Assembly (NCBI RefSeq): GCF_008244685.1
Contig: NZ_VTFT01000001.1
Location: forward strand, 909,248-973,247
Reading direction: 5' to 3'
Source of the DNA: Luteimonas viscosa
GTDB lineage: Bacteria > Pseudomonadota > Gammaproteobacteria > Xanthomonadales > Xanthomonadaceae
Length of the DNA: 64,000 nucleotides
A program made the translations under genes and the position numbers. Under the pieces are notes generated by a model. The model made no database searches. It was not told the origin of the DNA and saw only the letters and a program-made list of their open reading frames with translations. Numbering within the stretch: position 1 is the stretch's first letter; the number at the start of each line of letters is the position of its first letter. Shown piece by piece: positions 7,805 to 15,529 of this stretch.

Positions 7805-8809
7805 TCAGCGCTTCGGCCTGGACTTCGACTTGCTTGCCGATGTCGACTTCGCGGACGACTTCGACTTCGTGCCCGACCCACTGCCCGCAGGCGCCGCCTC
7901 TGCGGCCAGTTCGACCTTGGAGGTTCGCGCCATCGTGCCCTCCGCCTTGCCGAGCTCGATGCCGGTCACCGGGTTGGCATCCGGCGCCGAAGTGGAACGT
8001 GCGGCCATCTCGTCCACCAGCTTCTTCTGCGCCGACGGCAGGCGCACGCTGGCCGTGCCATCGCCGCCATCCACCGCAGTGAACTGCGCCGGATCACTGA
8101 CGTAGTCGAAGTTCTCGTCGCTGTTCCACGGGCCGCGCATGTCGCCCTCGCCCTGCGAGGCGTTGACGTACATCTCCTCGAACTCCGGCATGCCGGCCAG
8201 CTTGCCCGGCGGGAAATTCGGCTCGATCGCGTACAGCGCCTTCTCGAACGACTTCTGGTGCGACATCTCCCGTGTCATCAGGAACGCCAGTGCCTCCTTC
8301 ACCCCGGGATCGGCGGTGACGTTGATCAGGCGCTCGTAGACGATCTTGGCGCGCGCCTCGGCCGCGATGTTGGAACGCAGGTCCGCGGTCGGCTCGCCGA
8401 TGCTGTCGATGTAGCCCGCGGTCCACAGCTGGCCACCGGAATTGATCAGCGCCGGCCCGCCGCCGTACAGCACCTGGGTGAGGTGTGAATCGTTGCCCGC
8501 ACCCTGCAGCGAGCGGAACAGTTCGCCTTCTTCCTCCACCGCCTCGGCCAGGCGACCCTTGGCCCCCTTGTTGAGCATGCACACCAGCGAACCGATGACC
8601 TCGAGGTGGCTGAGTTCCTCGGTGGAGATGTCGAGCAGCATGTCCTTGCGGCCCGGATCGTCCTCGGCCAGGGCCTGGGTGAAGTAGCGCATCGCCGCGG
8701 CGAGTTCGCCCTGCGGCCCGCCGAACTGCTCGAGCAGCAGGTTCGCCAGCGCGGGATTGGGTTCGGACACCCGGACGGTGTACTGCAGTGTCTTGTTGTG
8801 GGTAAACAT
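7805..8809 (-). CDS. Manganese catalase with basic C-terminal tail
   Basis: 334-residue ferritin-like di-manganese catalase, converting hydrogen peroxide to water and oxygen in the cytoplasm. The four-helix-bundle ligands are readable: a Glu in GELAAAMRYF, Glu and His in STEELSHLEVIG, a Glu in AEARAKIVYE, and Glu/His in TREMSHQKSF. The C-terminal substrate-channel region (GPWNSDENFDYV) is also present. The last about 35 residues form a Lys/Ser/Ala tail (KSKSSAKSTSASKSK) resembling histone H1-like tails, which is unusual for this family. The ATG at 8809 has an AAGGAA ribosome site 7 bp upstream. It replaces nearer start options in a long open upstream frame. Confidence 0.93.
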   Translation of the reverse strand: MFTHNKTLQYTVRVSEPNPALANLLLEQFGGPQGELAAAMRYFTQALAEDDPGRKDMLLDISTEELSHLEVIGSLVCMLNKGAKGRLAEAVEEEGELFRSLQGAGNDSHLTQVLYGGGPALINSGGQLWTAGYIDSIGEPTADLRSNIAAEARAKIVYERLINVTADPGVKEALAFLMTREMSHQKSFEKALYAIEPNFPPGKLAGMPEFEEMYVNASQGEGDMRGPWNSDENFDYVSDPAQFTAVDGGDGTASVRLPSAQKKLVDEMAARSTSAPDANPVTGIELGKAEGTMARTSKVELAAEAAPAGSGSGTKSKSSAKSTSASKSKSRPKR

Positions 8810-9124
8810 GTGTCGATTCCTTGCCGTGAGTGTCGTGAGGCTTGTCGTGGGAAAGTGGGATGGAGGGTGACGGGATCGGACGGATGCGCAAGCGCCGGAG
8901 CGCGCGCGGCCCGTCGTTGCCTGGCGGAAACCAGTCGATTCGAATGGCCGAAGCGTGCACCCCCCGGAGTGGCGGATCGCGACCGGATCCATGGCGCAGG
9001 GGAACGCAGTGCAGGCCGTCGGCCTTTTTTCAGCTATCGGGGGCGATGGCCCCCGCGGCGGGTGTGCGCCATTCGTGCGCTGCGGTTGCCGCATCTGTCG
9101 TTCGAGGGCGCCTCGCCTTCATCT
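8810..9124. other. Intergenic region with hairpins upstream of the Mn catalase
   Basis: No convincing gene. It should hold the catalase promoter near its left end, but no clear -35/-10 is seen. A 6-bp GC stem with a 4-nt loop lies at 9039-9054, about 70 bp past the stop of the upstream minus-strand gene, and may end that transcript. At 9013-9030 the plus strand has a short AGGCC/GGCCT stem followed by six T, a terminator-like signal with no plus-strand gene before it. Confidence 0.4.
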
Positions 9125-9313
9125 TCATCGCGGCTCCGGTGGCGGCTGCTTCTCCGGTTCGGGAGGTGCGTGGCGCTGGGTGCCGCCGTCGTGGATCGGC
9201 ATCCGCTCCTTGCCGAAGGGCGACCAGCTGTTGCGGTCCCCGCTTCCATGCGGATAGGACCGCTGCTCGCGCGCTGCGTCGCCGTCGGGGCCCTGCTTTT
9301 CGTTGCTCGCCAT
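9125..9313 (-). CDS. Small hydrophilic hypothetical protein
   Basis: 62-residue charged, Pro-rich protein with no predicted fold or membrane segment; it reads as intrinsically disordered (GPDGDAARE, PPEPEKQPPPEPR). The ATG at 9313 lies 12 bp past the stop of another tiny gene in the same frame and strand, so the two are probably co-transcribed upstream of the Mn catalase. Xanthomonadaceae genomes carry many such short hydrophilic stress-type proteins, but I do not recognise a family. Function unknown. Codon composition is compatible with coding, and there is a weak purine-rich ribosome site. Confidence 0.5.
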   Translation of the reverse strand: MASNEKQGPDGDAAREQRSYPHGSGDRNSWSPFGKERMPIHDGGTQRHAPPEPEKQPPPEPR

Positions 9314-9325
9314 GGCGCTTTCGTC

Positions 9326-9487
9326 TCAATGCCCCTGCAGTTCGGGATCGCGATCGGGACCCGAACCGGGATCCTGCCGCGGCTGCTGGCCGGGCGGTTG
9401 CCCGGGGTCGCGTCGTGGCGCGTCCTTGTGGTCCGGCGCGTCCGGATCCGGCTGCTCCGGATCATGCTTTCCTTGGTTGTGGGTCAT
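9326..9487 (-). CDS. Small Asp/Pro/Gln-rich hypothetical protein
   Basis: 53-residue hydrophilic, probably disordered protein made of repeated D-P and P-G-Q motifs (DPEQPDPDAPDHKD, PGQQPRQDPG). The start at 9487 is preceded by a strong AAGGAGG ribosome site at good spacing, the main support that it is translated. It is followed 12 bp later by another small gene on the same strand, and then by the Mn catalase. A role in stress or desiccation is only a guess from composition and context. No known family recognised. Confidence 0.55.
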   Translation of the reverse strand: MTHNQGKHDPEQPDPDAPDHKDAPRRDPGQPPGQQPRQDPGSGPDRDPELQGH

Positions 9488-9925
9488 CTGCATTCCTCCT
9501 TGCCGGCCGTCGTTCCCGAAGCGCTACCGTGGACCTGCTTTCATGCAGGACGCGTGAGGGGAATTCAGCAACCTGAGTACTGCGACGGCATGCGAGCCCG
9601 ACGCGGCGGTGCGCCGGTGCGCCGGTGCGTCGTATTGCAGTGCTTGCGCCCGCGAACACGCGATGGCGCAAGTGCCAGCGGCGAGCGGACGCGCAACAGC
9701 ACCACGGCAGAGACCGGAAGACGCCGCCGCGCAGAGAGGACGCGCAGCGGACGGCCGCGGTCTATCGTCGTCCCTGCCATCCGCCGGAACCGCGATCCCA
9801 CCCCCGTGGCGCGGCGCCGATGCGACCCGTTCGCAGCAGGCCATCCCGGCCGGCCGGCCACCCTCGACCGCGTCCTGCCCCCGACAGGGTGGCGGGCGCC
9901 TTTCCGCACGTTGCAGAGCACCCCG
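9488..9925. other. Divergent intergenic region without a recognised gene
   Basis: 438 bp between the small minus-strand gene and the plus-strand TPR gene. It should carry promoters for both directions. A short GGTGCGCC triplet repeat occurs near 9607-9630. The open frames here have atypical composition and no ribosome sites, so nothing is called. Confidence 0.4.
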
Positions 9926-11197
9926 ATGACCAACATGCACTATCCCCACCTGGCCGCGCGCGGCGCGATCGCCGGACTGCTGTCCCAGTCCCTGGAGAGC
10001 TTCCTGGGCTTCTTCGGCGATCCGCTGGCGCCCCTCGCGCAAGCCATGGAACTCGATCCCGACCTCGCCGAAGCGCGCGTGCTGCGCGCCTGGATGCTGA
10101 TGACCGCCGGCGATGCCAGCCTGGTGCCGATGGCGCGCGAAGACGTCGCCGTCGCGCGGCGCTCCGCCGCCGGCACCCGGCTGTCTCTGCACCTGGACGC
10201 GCTGGAGCGCTGGTGCGGCGGCGACTGGCGTGGCGCCGCGCGGGCCGTGGAGGACATCAACCTGCAGTTCCCGCACGACGTGCTGGCCCTGCTTGTCGGC
10301 CACTTCCTCGACTACTACGTCGGCGACGCACGCACCCAGCTGGTGCGCACCGAACGCGCGATCGCGCAGTGGGATCCGCAACGGCCCGGCTGGCATGCGG
10401 TACTGGGCATGTACGCCTTCGGCCTGGAGGAGAACGCGCGATACCGCGAGGCGGAACGCTTCGGCCGCATGGCGGTGGAGGTCGAGCCGCGCAATGCATG
10501 GGCACAGCATGCCGTGGCGCACGTGCTGGAAATGCAGGGACGTCCGCGGGACGGCATCGCCTGGATGGAGTCGAACCCGCACTGGCAGGCCGACAGCGGC
10601 CTGTCTCCGCACAACTGGTGGCACCTGGCCCTGTTCCACATGGCCCTGGGCGACCTGGAGCGGATCGTCGCGCTCTACGACGGTCCGATCACCGACGGCG
10701 TCGAGCCCCGGCCGCTGCCCCTGCACGACGCCAGCTCGATGCTGTGGCGGCTGCGCCTGCGCGGACAGCCGCTGGGCGACCGCTGGAACGAGCTCGCCGA
10801 CCGGTGGGCACCCTACGCCGACGAGCAATGGAGTGCGTTCAACGACTGGCACGCGCTGATGGCCTTCGTCGGCGCCGGCCGCGGCGACCTGGTCGAACGC
10901 AAGCTGCGGGCGCAGGCAGACGCGCAGGCCCGCGGAGACTACCGCACCGGGCTGGCCGATGCCGGCCACGCCGTGTGCCGGGCGATCGTCGCGCACGGCA
11001 ACGACGACCACCGCCGCGTGGTCGAGCTGCTCCGGCCCATCCGCGGCCAGACGCATCGGATGGGCGGCAGCGTGGCGCAGCGCGACCTGGTCGAACTCAC
11101 GCTGATGGATTCCGCGCGCCGCTCCGGCCAGCGCATGCTCGCCGACGCGCTCGAGGCCGAACGCCACAACGCGATGCAATGGCGTGCCGCGGCCTGA
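9926..11197 (+). CDS. TPR-repeat protein, TTC38-like
   Basis: 423-residue soluble helical-repeat protein resembling the TTC38 family of tetratricopeptide proteins. TPR-like helices run through the sequence (AQAMELDPDLAEARVLRAWML, RYREAERFGRMAVEVEPRNAWAQ in part). The family hallmark around the middle, AVAHVLEMQGR followed by GLSPHNWWHLALFH, is clear. No signal peptide or catalytic motif is visible, so it may act as a scaffold. The ATG at 9926 is the first in-frame start that fits the family length. It is followed 37 bp later by the DHCW cupin gene, probably the same transcript. Function unknown. Confidence 0.8.
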   Translation: MTNMHYPHLAARGAIAGLLSQSLESFLGFFGDPLAPLAQAMELDPDLAEARVLRAWMLMTAGDASLVPMAREDVAVARRSAAGTRLSLHLDALERWCGGDWRGAARAVEDINLQFPHDVLALLVGHFLDYYVGDARTQLVRTERAIAQWDPQRPGWHAVLGMYAFGLEENARYREAERFGRMAVEVEPRNAWAQHAVAHVLEMQGRPRDGIAWMESNPHWQADSGLSPHNWWHLALFHMALGDLERIVALYDGPITDGVEPRPLPLHDASSMLWRLRLRGQPLGDRWNELADRWAPYADEQWSAFNDWHALMAFVGAGRGDLVERKLRAQADAQARGDYRTGLADAGHAVCRAIVAHGNDDHRRVVELLRPIRGQTHRMGGSVAQRDLVELTLMDSARRSGQRMLADALEAERHNAMQWRAAA

Positions 11198-11233
11198 CCC
11201 GACCCCGCCTGCGGCGGCACCCCGGAGACATGC

Positions 11234-11563
11234 ATGCGCCTGACGCCCTTCCCCTTCTGCGCCACCGACTGGCAGGCGTTGCCCGCCACCCGCTTCCCGG
11301 GCGACCGCGGCTGGGCGGACGTGCGCATCCAGTCGTTCGCCGACATGTGCATCCGCCTGATCGAGTTCAGCGCCGGCTACGTGTCCGACCACTGGTCCGC
11401 GAAAGGCCACGTCGCGGTCTGTCTGGACGGCGAGCTCGAAACCGAACTCGATGGCGGCCGCTCGATCGTGCTGCAGCCGGGCATGACCAGCCAGCTCGGC
11501 GACCGCTCCGGTCGCCATCGCTGGACGACCGCCGGTGGCGCAAGGGTGCTGGTGATCGACTGA
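11234..11563 (+). CDS. DHCW-motif cupin-fold protein
   Basis: 109-residue single-domain cupin. The family signature appears as SDHWSAKGHV at about residues 51-60, followed by the short strands VAVCLDGELETEL and a second cupin motif around LQPGMTSQLGD. Proteins of this type are small, cytoplasmic and of unknown substrate; metal binding through the His residues is likely. The Cys of the canonical D-H-C-W is absent here (DHW), a deviation worth noting. It lies 37 bp after the TPR gene on the same strand and converges on the MFS transporter gene. Confidence 0.8.
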   Translation: MRLTPFPFCATDWQALPATRFPGDRGWADVRIQSFADMCIRLIEFSAGYVSDHWSAKGHVAVCLDGELETELDGGRSIVLQPGMTSQLGDRSGRHRWTTAGGARVLVID

Positions 11564-11652
11564 GCGCGGGCGAGGTCGGCTGCGTTGCCTGCCCACGCGG
11601 GGGGCCGGGCGACCGCACGCCCCACGGGCCGTGGCATCGCCCGGCATGCGCC

Positions 11653-13083
11653 TCACCCCTGCGGCCGCGACTCCACCTTCGGCTCCGCCACCTCGCGCCC
11701 CGCCTGCGCGTGGCCGGCCATTTCCGCGCCGGCACCCGGCGCGAGCCTGCGCATCTGCCAGGTCGAGACCACCGAGATCAGGCCCACGGTGAGGAAGGCG
11801 AAGGTGAAGTTGATCGGCGCCTCGTCCGGCCGGCCGCTGAGCGTGCCGGCCAGGCTCAGCGCGAAGCCGCCGATGGTCACGCCCAGGGCGAGCGCGATCT
11901 GCTGCGCCATCGCGGCCAGGCTGCTGGCCTGGCTCATCCGCGCCTGGTCGATGTCGGCATAGGCGATCGCGTTGAGGCTGGTGAACTGCAGCGAGCGCAG
12001 GAAGCCGCTGGCCAGCAGCACGCCGACCATCAGCGGATACGGCGTGTCGGCGCGGAACAGGCCGAAGCCGCACAGCATCAGCGAGGCCGCCAGCCCGTTC
12101 CACACCAGCACCGGGCGGAAGCCGAAGCGGTGCAGGATGCGCGGCGCCACCACCTTCATCACCATCGCGCCCGCGGTCGAGGTGAAGGTGACCAGGCCCG
12201 ACTCCAGCGGATCGAGCCCGAACGACAGCTGCAGCATCAGCGGCAGCAGGAAGGGCGTCGCACCGATGCCGATGCGGAACAGCGAACCGCCCACCACCGC
12301 CGTACGGAAGGTGGGCACGCGCAGCAGGTCGAGCCGCAGCAGCGGCTGCGGATGGGTGCGCGCATGCCACGCGTAGGCCGCGATCAGCCCGGCACCGGCC
12401 AGCATGCACGCCGCCAGCACGGCGCCCGGCACCAGCCCGCGGCCGATCGCCGAGAGTCCGAACATCGCCAGCGCCAGCCCGCTGGCCGACAGCAGGAAGC
12501 CGCGCACGTCCAGCGGCCCCACCGCCTGGCGCAGCTCCGGGATGTGCCGCCACGCCAGCCACATGCCCAGCAGGCCCATGGGGATGTTGATCAGGAAGAT
12601 GAAGCGCCAGTGCGCGTAGGTGGTGATCGCGCCGCCCAGCACCGGCCCCAGCATCGGGCCGAGCATGGCCGGGATGGTGAGCCAGCTCAGCGCGCGCACC
12701 AGTTCGGACTTCTCCACGCTGCGCAGCAGCACCAGCCGCCCCACCGGCACCATCATCGCCCCGCCCATGCCCTGCACGAAGCGCCCGGCCACCAGCTGCC
12801 CCAGGCCGTCGCTGGCCGCGCAGCCGAGCGAGCCGAGCAGGAACACCGCGATCGCGGCGATGAACACGCGCCGCGCGCCGAAGCGGTCCGCCACCCAGCC
12901 GCTGACCGGGATGAACACCGCCAGCGCCAGCATGTAGGTGGTGATCGCCAGCTTCAGCGCCACCGGTTCAACGCCCAGGTCGGCCGCGATCTGCGGCAGC
13001 GAGGTCGAGATCGCCGTCGAGTCCATGTTCTCGATGAACAACGCGGTGGCGACGATCAGCGGAAGCAGGCGTTTGGGAGACAA
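11653..13083 (-). CDS. MFS transporter, DHA2 (14-TMS) drug exporter type
   Basis: 476-residue inner-membrane proton-driven exporter. It has about 14 hydrophobic helices. Motif A is GWVADRFGARRV, and the N-terminal MDSTAISTSLPQIA segment is typical of the DHA2 drug:H+ antiporters. Motif C-like glycines are in MLGPMLGPVLGG. The TTG at 13083 gives the usual MSPKRLLPL-type start just before helix 1. An in-frame ATG at 13191 would add 36 residues of low-complexity sequence next to a palindromic repeat and is less likely. Substrate unknown. The gene is monocistronic and convergent with the cupin gene. Confidence 0.88.
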   Translation of the reverse strand: MSPKRLLPLIVATALFIENMDSTAISTSLPQIAADLGVEPVALKLAITTYMLALAVFIPVSGWVADRFGARRVFIAAIAVFLLGSLGCAASDGLGQLVAGRFVQGMGGAMMVPVGRLVLLRSVEKSELVRALSWLTIPAMLGPMLGPVLGGAITTYAHWRFIFLINIPMGLLGMWLAWRHIPELRQAVGPLDVRGFLLSASGLALAMFGLSAIGRGLVPGAVLAACMLAGAGLIAAYAWHARTHPQPLLRLDLLRVPTFRTAVVGGSLFRIGIGATPFLLPLMLQLSFGLDPLESGLVTFTSTAGAMVMKVVAPRILHRFGFRPVLVWNGLAASLMLCGFGLFRADTPYPLMVGVLLASGFLRSLQFTSLNAIAYADIDQARMSQASSLAAMAQQIALALGVTIGGFALSLAGTLSGRPDEAPINFTFAFLTVGLISVVSTWQMRRLAPGAGAEMAGHAQAGREVAEPKVESRPQG

Positions 13084-13196
13084 GTGCGCGCGCGTGCCGG
13101 AGGGAAGCCCGCCATTGTCGCGTTCCGGGCGGCCAGGCGATGTGAGCGATGCGCGCGAGGCGGGCGCAGCCCTTCGCGGCCTTTCCCTCACCCCTG

Positions 13197-13222
13197 CCCC
13201 TCTCCCGCAAGCGGGAGAGGGG
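13197..13222. repeat. Perfect 12-bp palindrome in the 13084-13476 intergenic region
   Basis: CCCCTCTCCCGC and its complement are separated by only two bases, giving a 12-bp perfect stem. It belongs to the same palindromic family found at 34735-35420, 53881-54111 and 61845-62145. The rest of this 393-bp gap should hold the promoters of the MFS and HWE-kinase genes. No clear boxes are seen. Confidence 0.75.
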
Positions 13223-13476
13223 TTCGACCCGGCCTTCCATCCTGCCGGATGTTCGAACGCTCCCCTCTGCTGCCGCCCGGAAGGGGGTTTGCGACGGTTC
13301 CCTGCTCCCGCCTGGCGGGACCCCGCCGCGTGATCGGAGTCGTCGGAGGCACGGCTTCGCGCTTGCCGCCATTCGCGGACTAGTGCCTGGAATGAACGCG
13401 CCCTTCACCGGCAGCGAGGCAAAAGCCATTACATTCCCTCTTCGGTTTTTCCGCTTTCAGACAGGGGGAGCGCGTT

Positions 13477-14889
13477 GTGGACGGCCCGATGCAGCCGGGG
13501 AACGGGACCAGCGAGGCCGACGGGATCACCGAAGGCGCGAGGCTGCGCCTGTACGAAACACTGCTGGCCGCCACCCCGGACCTGGTCTACGTGTTCGACC
13601 TCCAGCACCGCTTCATCTACGCCAACGAGGCGCTGCTGACGATGTGGGGCCTGGACTGGGACGAGGCGATGGGCAAGACCTGCCTGGAGCTCGGCTACGA
13701 GCCCTGGCACGCGGCGATGCACGACGAGGAGATCGAGCGCGTCATCGCCACGCGCGCTCCGATCCGCAACGACGTCCCGTTCCGGCACAGCACGCTCGGC
13801 TGGCGGATCTACGACTACATCTTCATGCCGGTGCTGGGGCCCGATGGCCGGGTGGAAGCCATCGCCGGCACCACCCGCGACGTCACCGACCGCAAGCGCC
13901 AGGAGGAAGCCCTGCGCCAGAGCGAGCAGCGCTTCAGCGCGATGGTCAACGCCACATCGGACCTGATCTACCGGATCACGCCGGACTGGCGCCAGGTCGC
14001 CGTGGTCGGCGGGCGTGCCGCCGGCAAGCTGCCGCGCGGCGATCTCAGCGGCTGGTCGGCCGAGCGCATCCATCCCGAGGATCGCGAACGCGTGGCCGAG
14101 GCCATCCGCCGCGCGCGCAATTCGCTGATGCCCTACGAGATCCAGCACCGGGTCGAACTCGCGCCCGGCGAATGGTCCTGGATCGCCGCCCATGCCGTGC
14201 CCCTGCGCGAGGAGAGCGGCGAGGTGGCCGAATGGTTCGGCGCGGCGACCGACATCACCGACCGCAAGCGCAACGAGGAACAGCTGCAGCGGCTGGTCGA
14301 CGAGCTCAACCACCGGGTCAAGAACACGCTGGCCATCGTCCAGGCGGTGGTGTCGCAGACGTTGCGCAACTGTTCCGACAAGACGCTGGCGACGGAAATG
14401 GTGGAATCGCGCCTGCGGGCCCTGGCCGCCACCCATGACGTGCTGACGCTGGAGAAATGGAAGGGCGCCAGCGTCGAGGAGATCGTGCGCACCGGTGTCT
14501 CGCATTGCATGGACATCGAGCCCGGTCGCTTCGACACGCAGGGGCCGGAGGCCAGCCTCGATCCCCGGCGGGCGGTCGCCCTGTCCATGGCGCTGCACGA
14601 ACTGTGCACCAACGCGGTAAAGTACGGTTCGCTGTCCGTGCCCGGGGGCGGCGTCCGCATCCGCTGGACGCGCCAGGGCAATGGCGGTGGAGAACTCCTG
14701 CTGGAGTGGCAGGAGCACGGCGGACCGGCGGTCGAGCCTCCCACGCGCAGCGGATTCGGCTTGCGACTGCTCGAACGCGGCCTCGGACACGACCTCGGTG
14801 GCGAGGTCACCCTCGCCTTCCCGCCCGAAGGCGTGCGCTGCCGCATCCGCACCCTGCTTCCCCACGACACCACGCGAGACACGCCATGA
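13477..14889 (+). CDS. PAS-PAS HWE-family sensor histidine kinase
   Basis: 470-residue soluble kinase. Two PAS domains (about 25-140 and 150-265) are each followed by the TDRKR-type PAC ending. The dimerisation domain is of the HWE/HisKA_2 class: His279 in DELNHRVKNTLA replaces the classical HELRTP box. The ATPase N box is MALHELCTNAVKYG, and the WxE-type motif appears as LEWQEHGG. GGGGGAG lies before the GTG at 13477. It overlaps the next gene, a single receiver, by ATGA and surely phosphorylates it. No membrane segment is present, so the signal is sensed in the cytoplasm, possibly light or redox through PAS. The ligand is unknown. Confidence 0.92.
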   Translation: MDGPMQPGNGTSEADGITEGARLRLYETLLAATPDLVYVFDLQHRFIYANEALLTMWGLDWDEAMGKTCLELGYEPWHAAMHDEEIERVIATRAPIRNDVPFRHSTLGWRIYDYIFMPVLGPDGRVEAIAGTTRDVTDRKRQEEALRQSEQRFSAMVNATSDLIYRITPDWRQVAVVGGRAAGKLPRGDLSGWSAERIHPEDRERVAEAIRRARNSLMPYEIQHRVELAPGEWSWIAAHAVPLREESGEVAEWFGAATDITDRKRNEEQLQRLVDELNHRVKNTLAIVQAVVSQTLRNCSDKTLATEMVESRLRALAATHDVLTLEKWKGASVEEIVRTGVSHCMDIEPGRFDTQGPEASLDPRRAVALSMALHELCTNAVKYGSLSVPGGGVRIRWTRQGNGGGELLLEWQEHGGPAVEPPTRSGFGLRLLERGLGHDLGGEVTLAFPPEGVRCRIRTLLPHDTTRDTP

Positions 14890-15251
14890 CACGCAGAGTC
14901 CTCATCGTCGAAGACGAATCGCTGCTGGTGATGGTGCTCGAGGACCTGCTGCCGGAACTCGGCTACCGGGTGGAGGCGACCGCGCACTCGGTCGACACCG
15001 CGACCCAGGCGCTGGAGCGCCACGAGCTGGATCTCGCCATCCTCGACATCAACCTGTCCGGCGACAGCTCGTTTCCGATCGCCGATGCGCTGGCCGCGCG
15101 CGGCATTCCGTTCCTGTTCGCCAGCGGGTACGGCCAGGCCATCCTGCCGGAGCGCCACGCCGGAGCGGTGCTGGTGCAGAAGCCCTTCGGCCTGCGCGAA
15201 CTGGAAGAAGCCCTGGCCAACCTGCCGCAACGCGAGCAGGCCGCCCCGTAG
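14886..15251 (+). CDS. Single-domain response regulator
   Basis: 121-residue CheY-like receiver without an output domain. The acidic pocket is VEDE (about residues 8-11), the phospho-acceptor is Asp54 in ILDINLSG, and the conserved lysine is in VQKPFG. Such receivers downstream of HWE kinases act by protein contact or phosphorelay. The start shares ATGA with the kinase stop, so expression is coupled. The INLSG loop (not MPxxDG) is typical of receivers paired with HWE kinases. Confidence 0.92.
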   Translation: MTRRVLIVEDESLLVMVLEDLLPELGYRVEATAHSVDTATQALERHELDLAILDINLSGDSSFPIADALAARGIPFLFASGYGQAILPERHAGAVLVQKPFGLRELEEALANLPQREQAAP

Positions 15252-15307
15252 GGCGTAGCCGCAACCGCGATGCTGCAGCCCCCGGCAGCCCCATCGAAGG
15301 CACCCGC

Positions 15308-15502
15308 ATGACGCCCCTCGACAAACCCCTGCGTCGCGAACTGCAGATCGACGACCAGCCCTACACCCTCACCCTCGATCCCGAGGGGCTCAAGCTGGTC
15401 CGCAAGGGCCACCGCAACGGCCTGGAACTGCGCTGGCGCGAACTGGTCAGCGGCGACGCGGCGTTGGCCACCGCCTTGCGGGCATCGCTCGAAGCGCGCT
15501 GA
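15308..15502 (+). CDS. Small hypothetical protein
   Basis: 64-residue protein with a beta-rich, SH3-like look (LQIDDQPYTLTLDPEGLKLVRKG followed by GLELRWRELVSGD in part). No motif allows a function. The ATG at 15308 follows the receiver gene by 56 bp on the same strand, so it may be the last gene of the HWE-kinase operon. Similar short proteins occur in Xanthomonadaceae, but I do not recognise a named family. It converges on the hybrid kinase gene at 15530. Confidence 0.65.
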   Translation: MTPLDKPLRRELQIDDQPYTLTLDPEGLKLVRKGHRNGLELRWRELVSGDAALATALRASLEAR

Positions 15503-15529
15503 ACGCGGCGGAGCGCACGGCTCGCGCCT

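Noticed and set aside
9524..12562. A 1012-codon minus-strand frame across the TPR, cupin and part of the MFS genes
   Set aside because: The genes on the opposite strand and in the MFS frame match families, while this frame matches none.
13197..13260. tRNA-like GGTTCGA after the palindrome
   Set aside because: There is no acceptor stem or anticodon arm around it; it is only part of the repeat flank.
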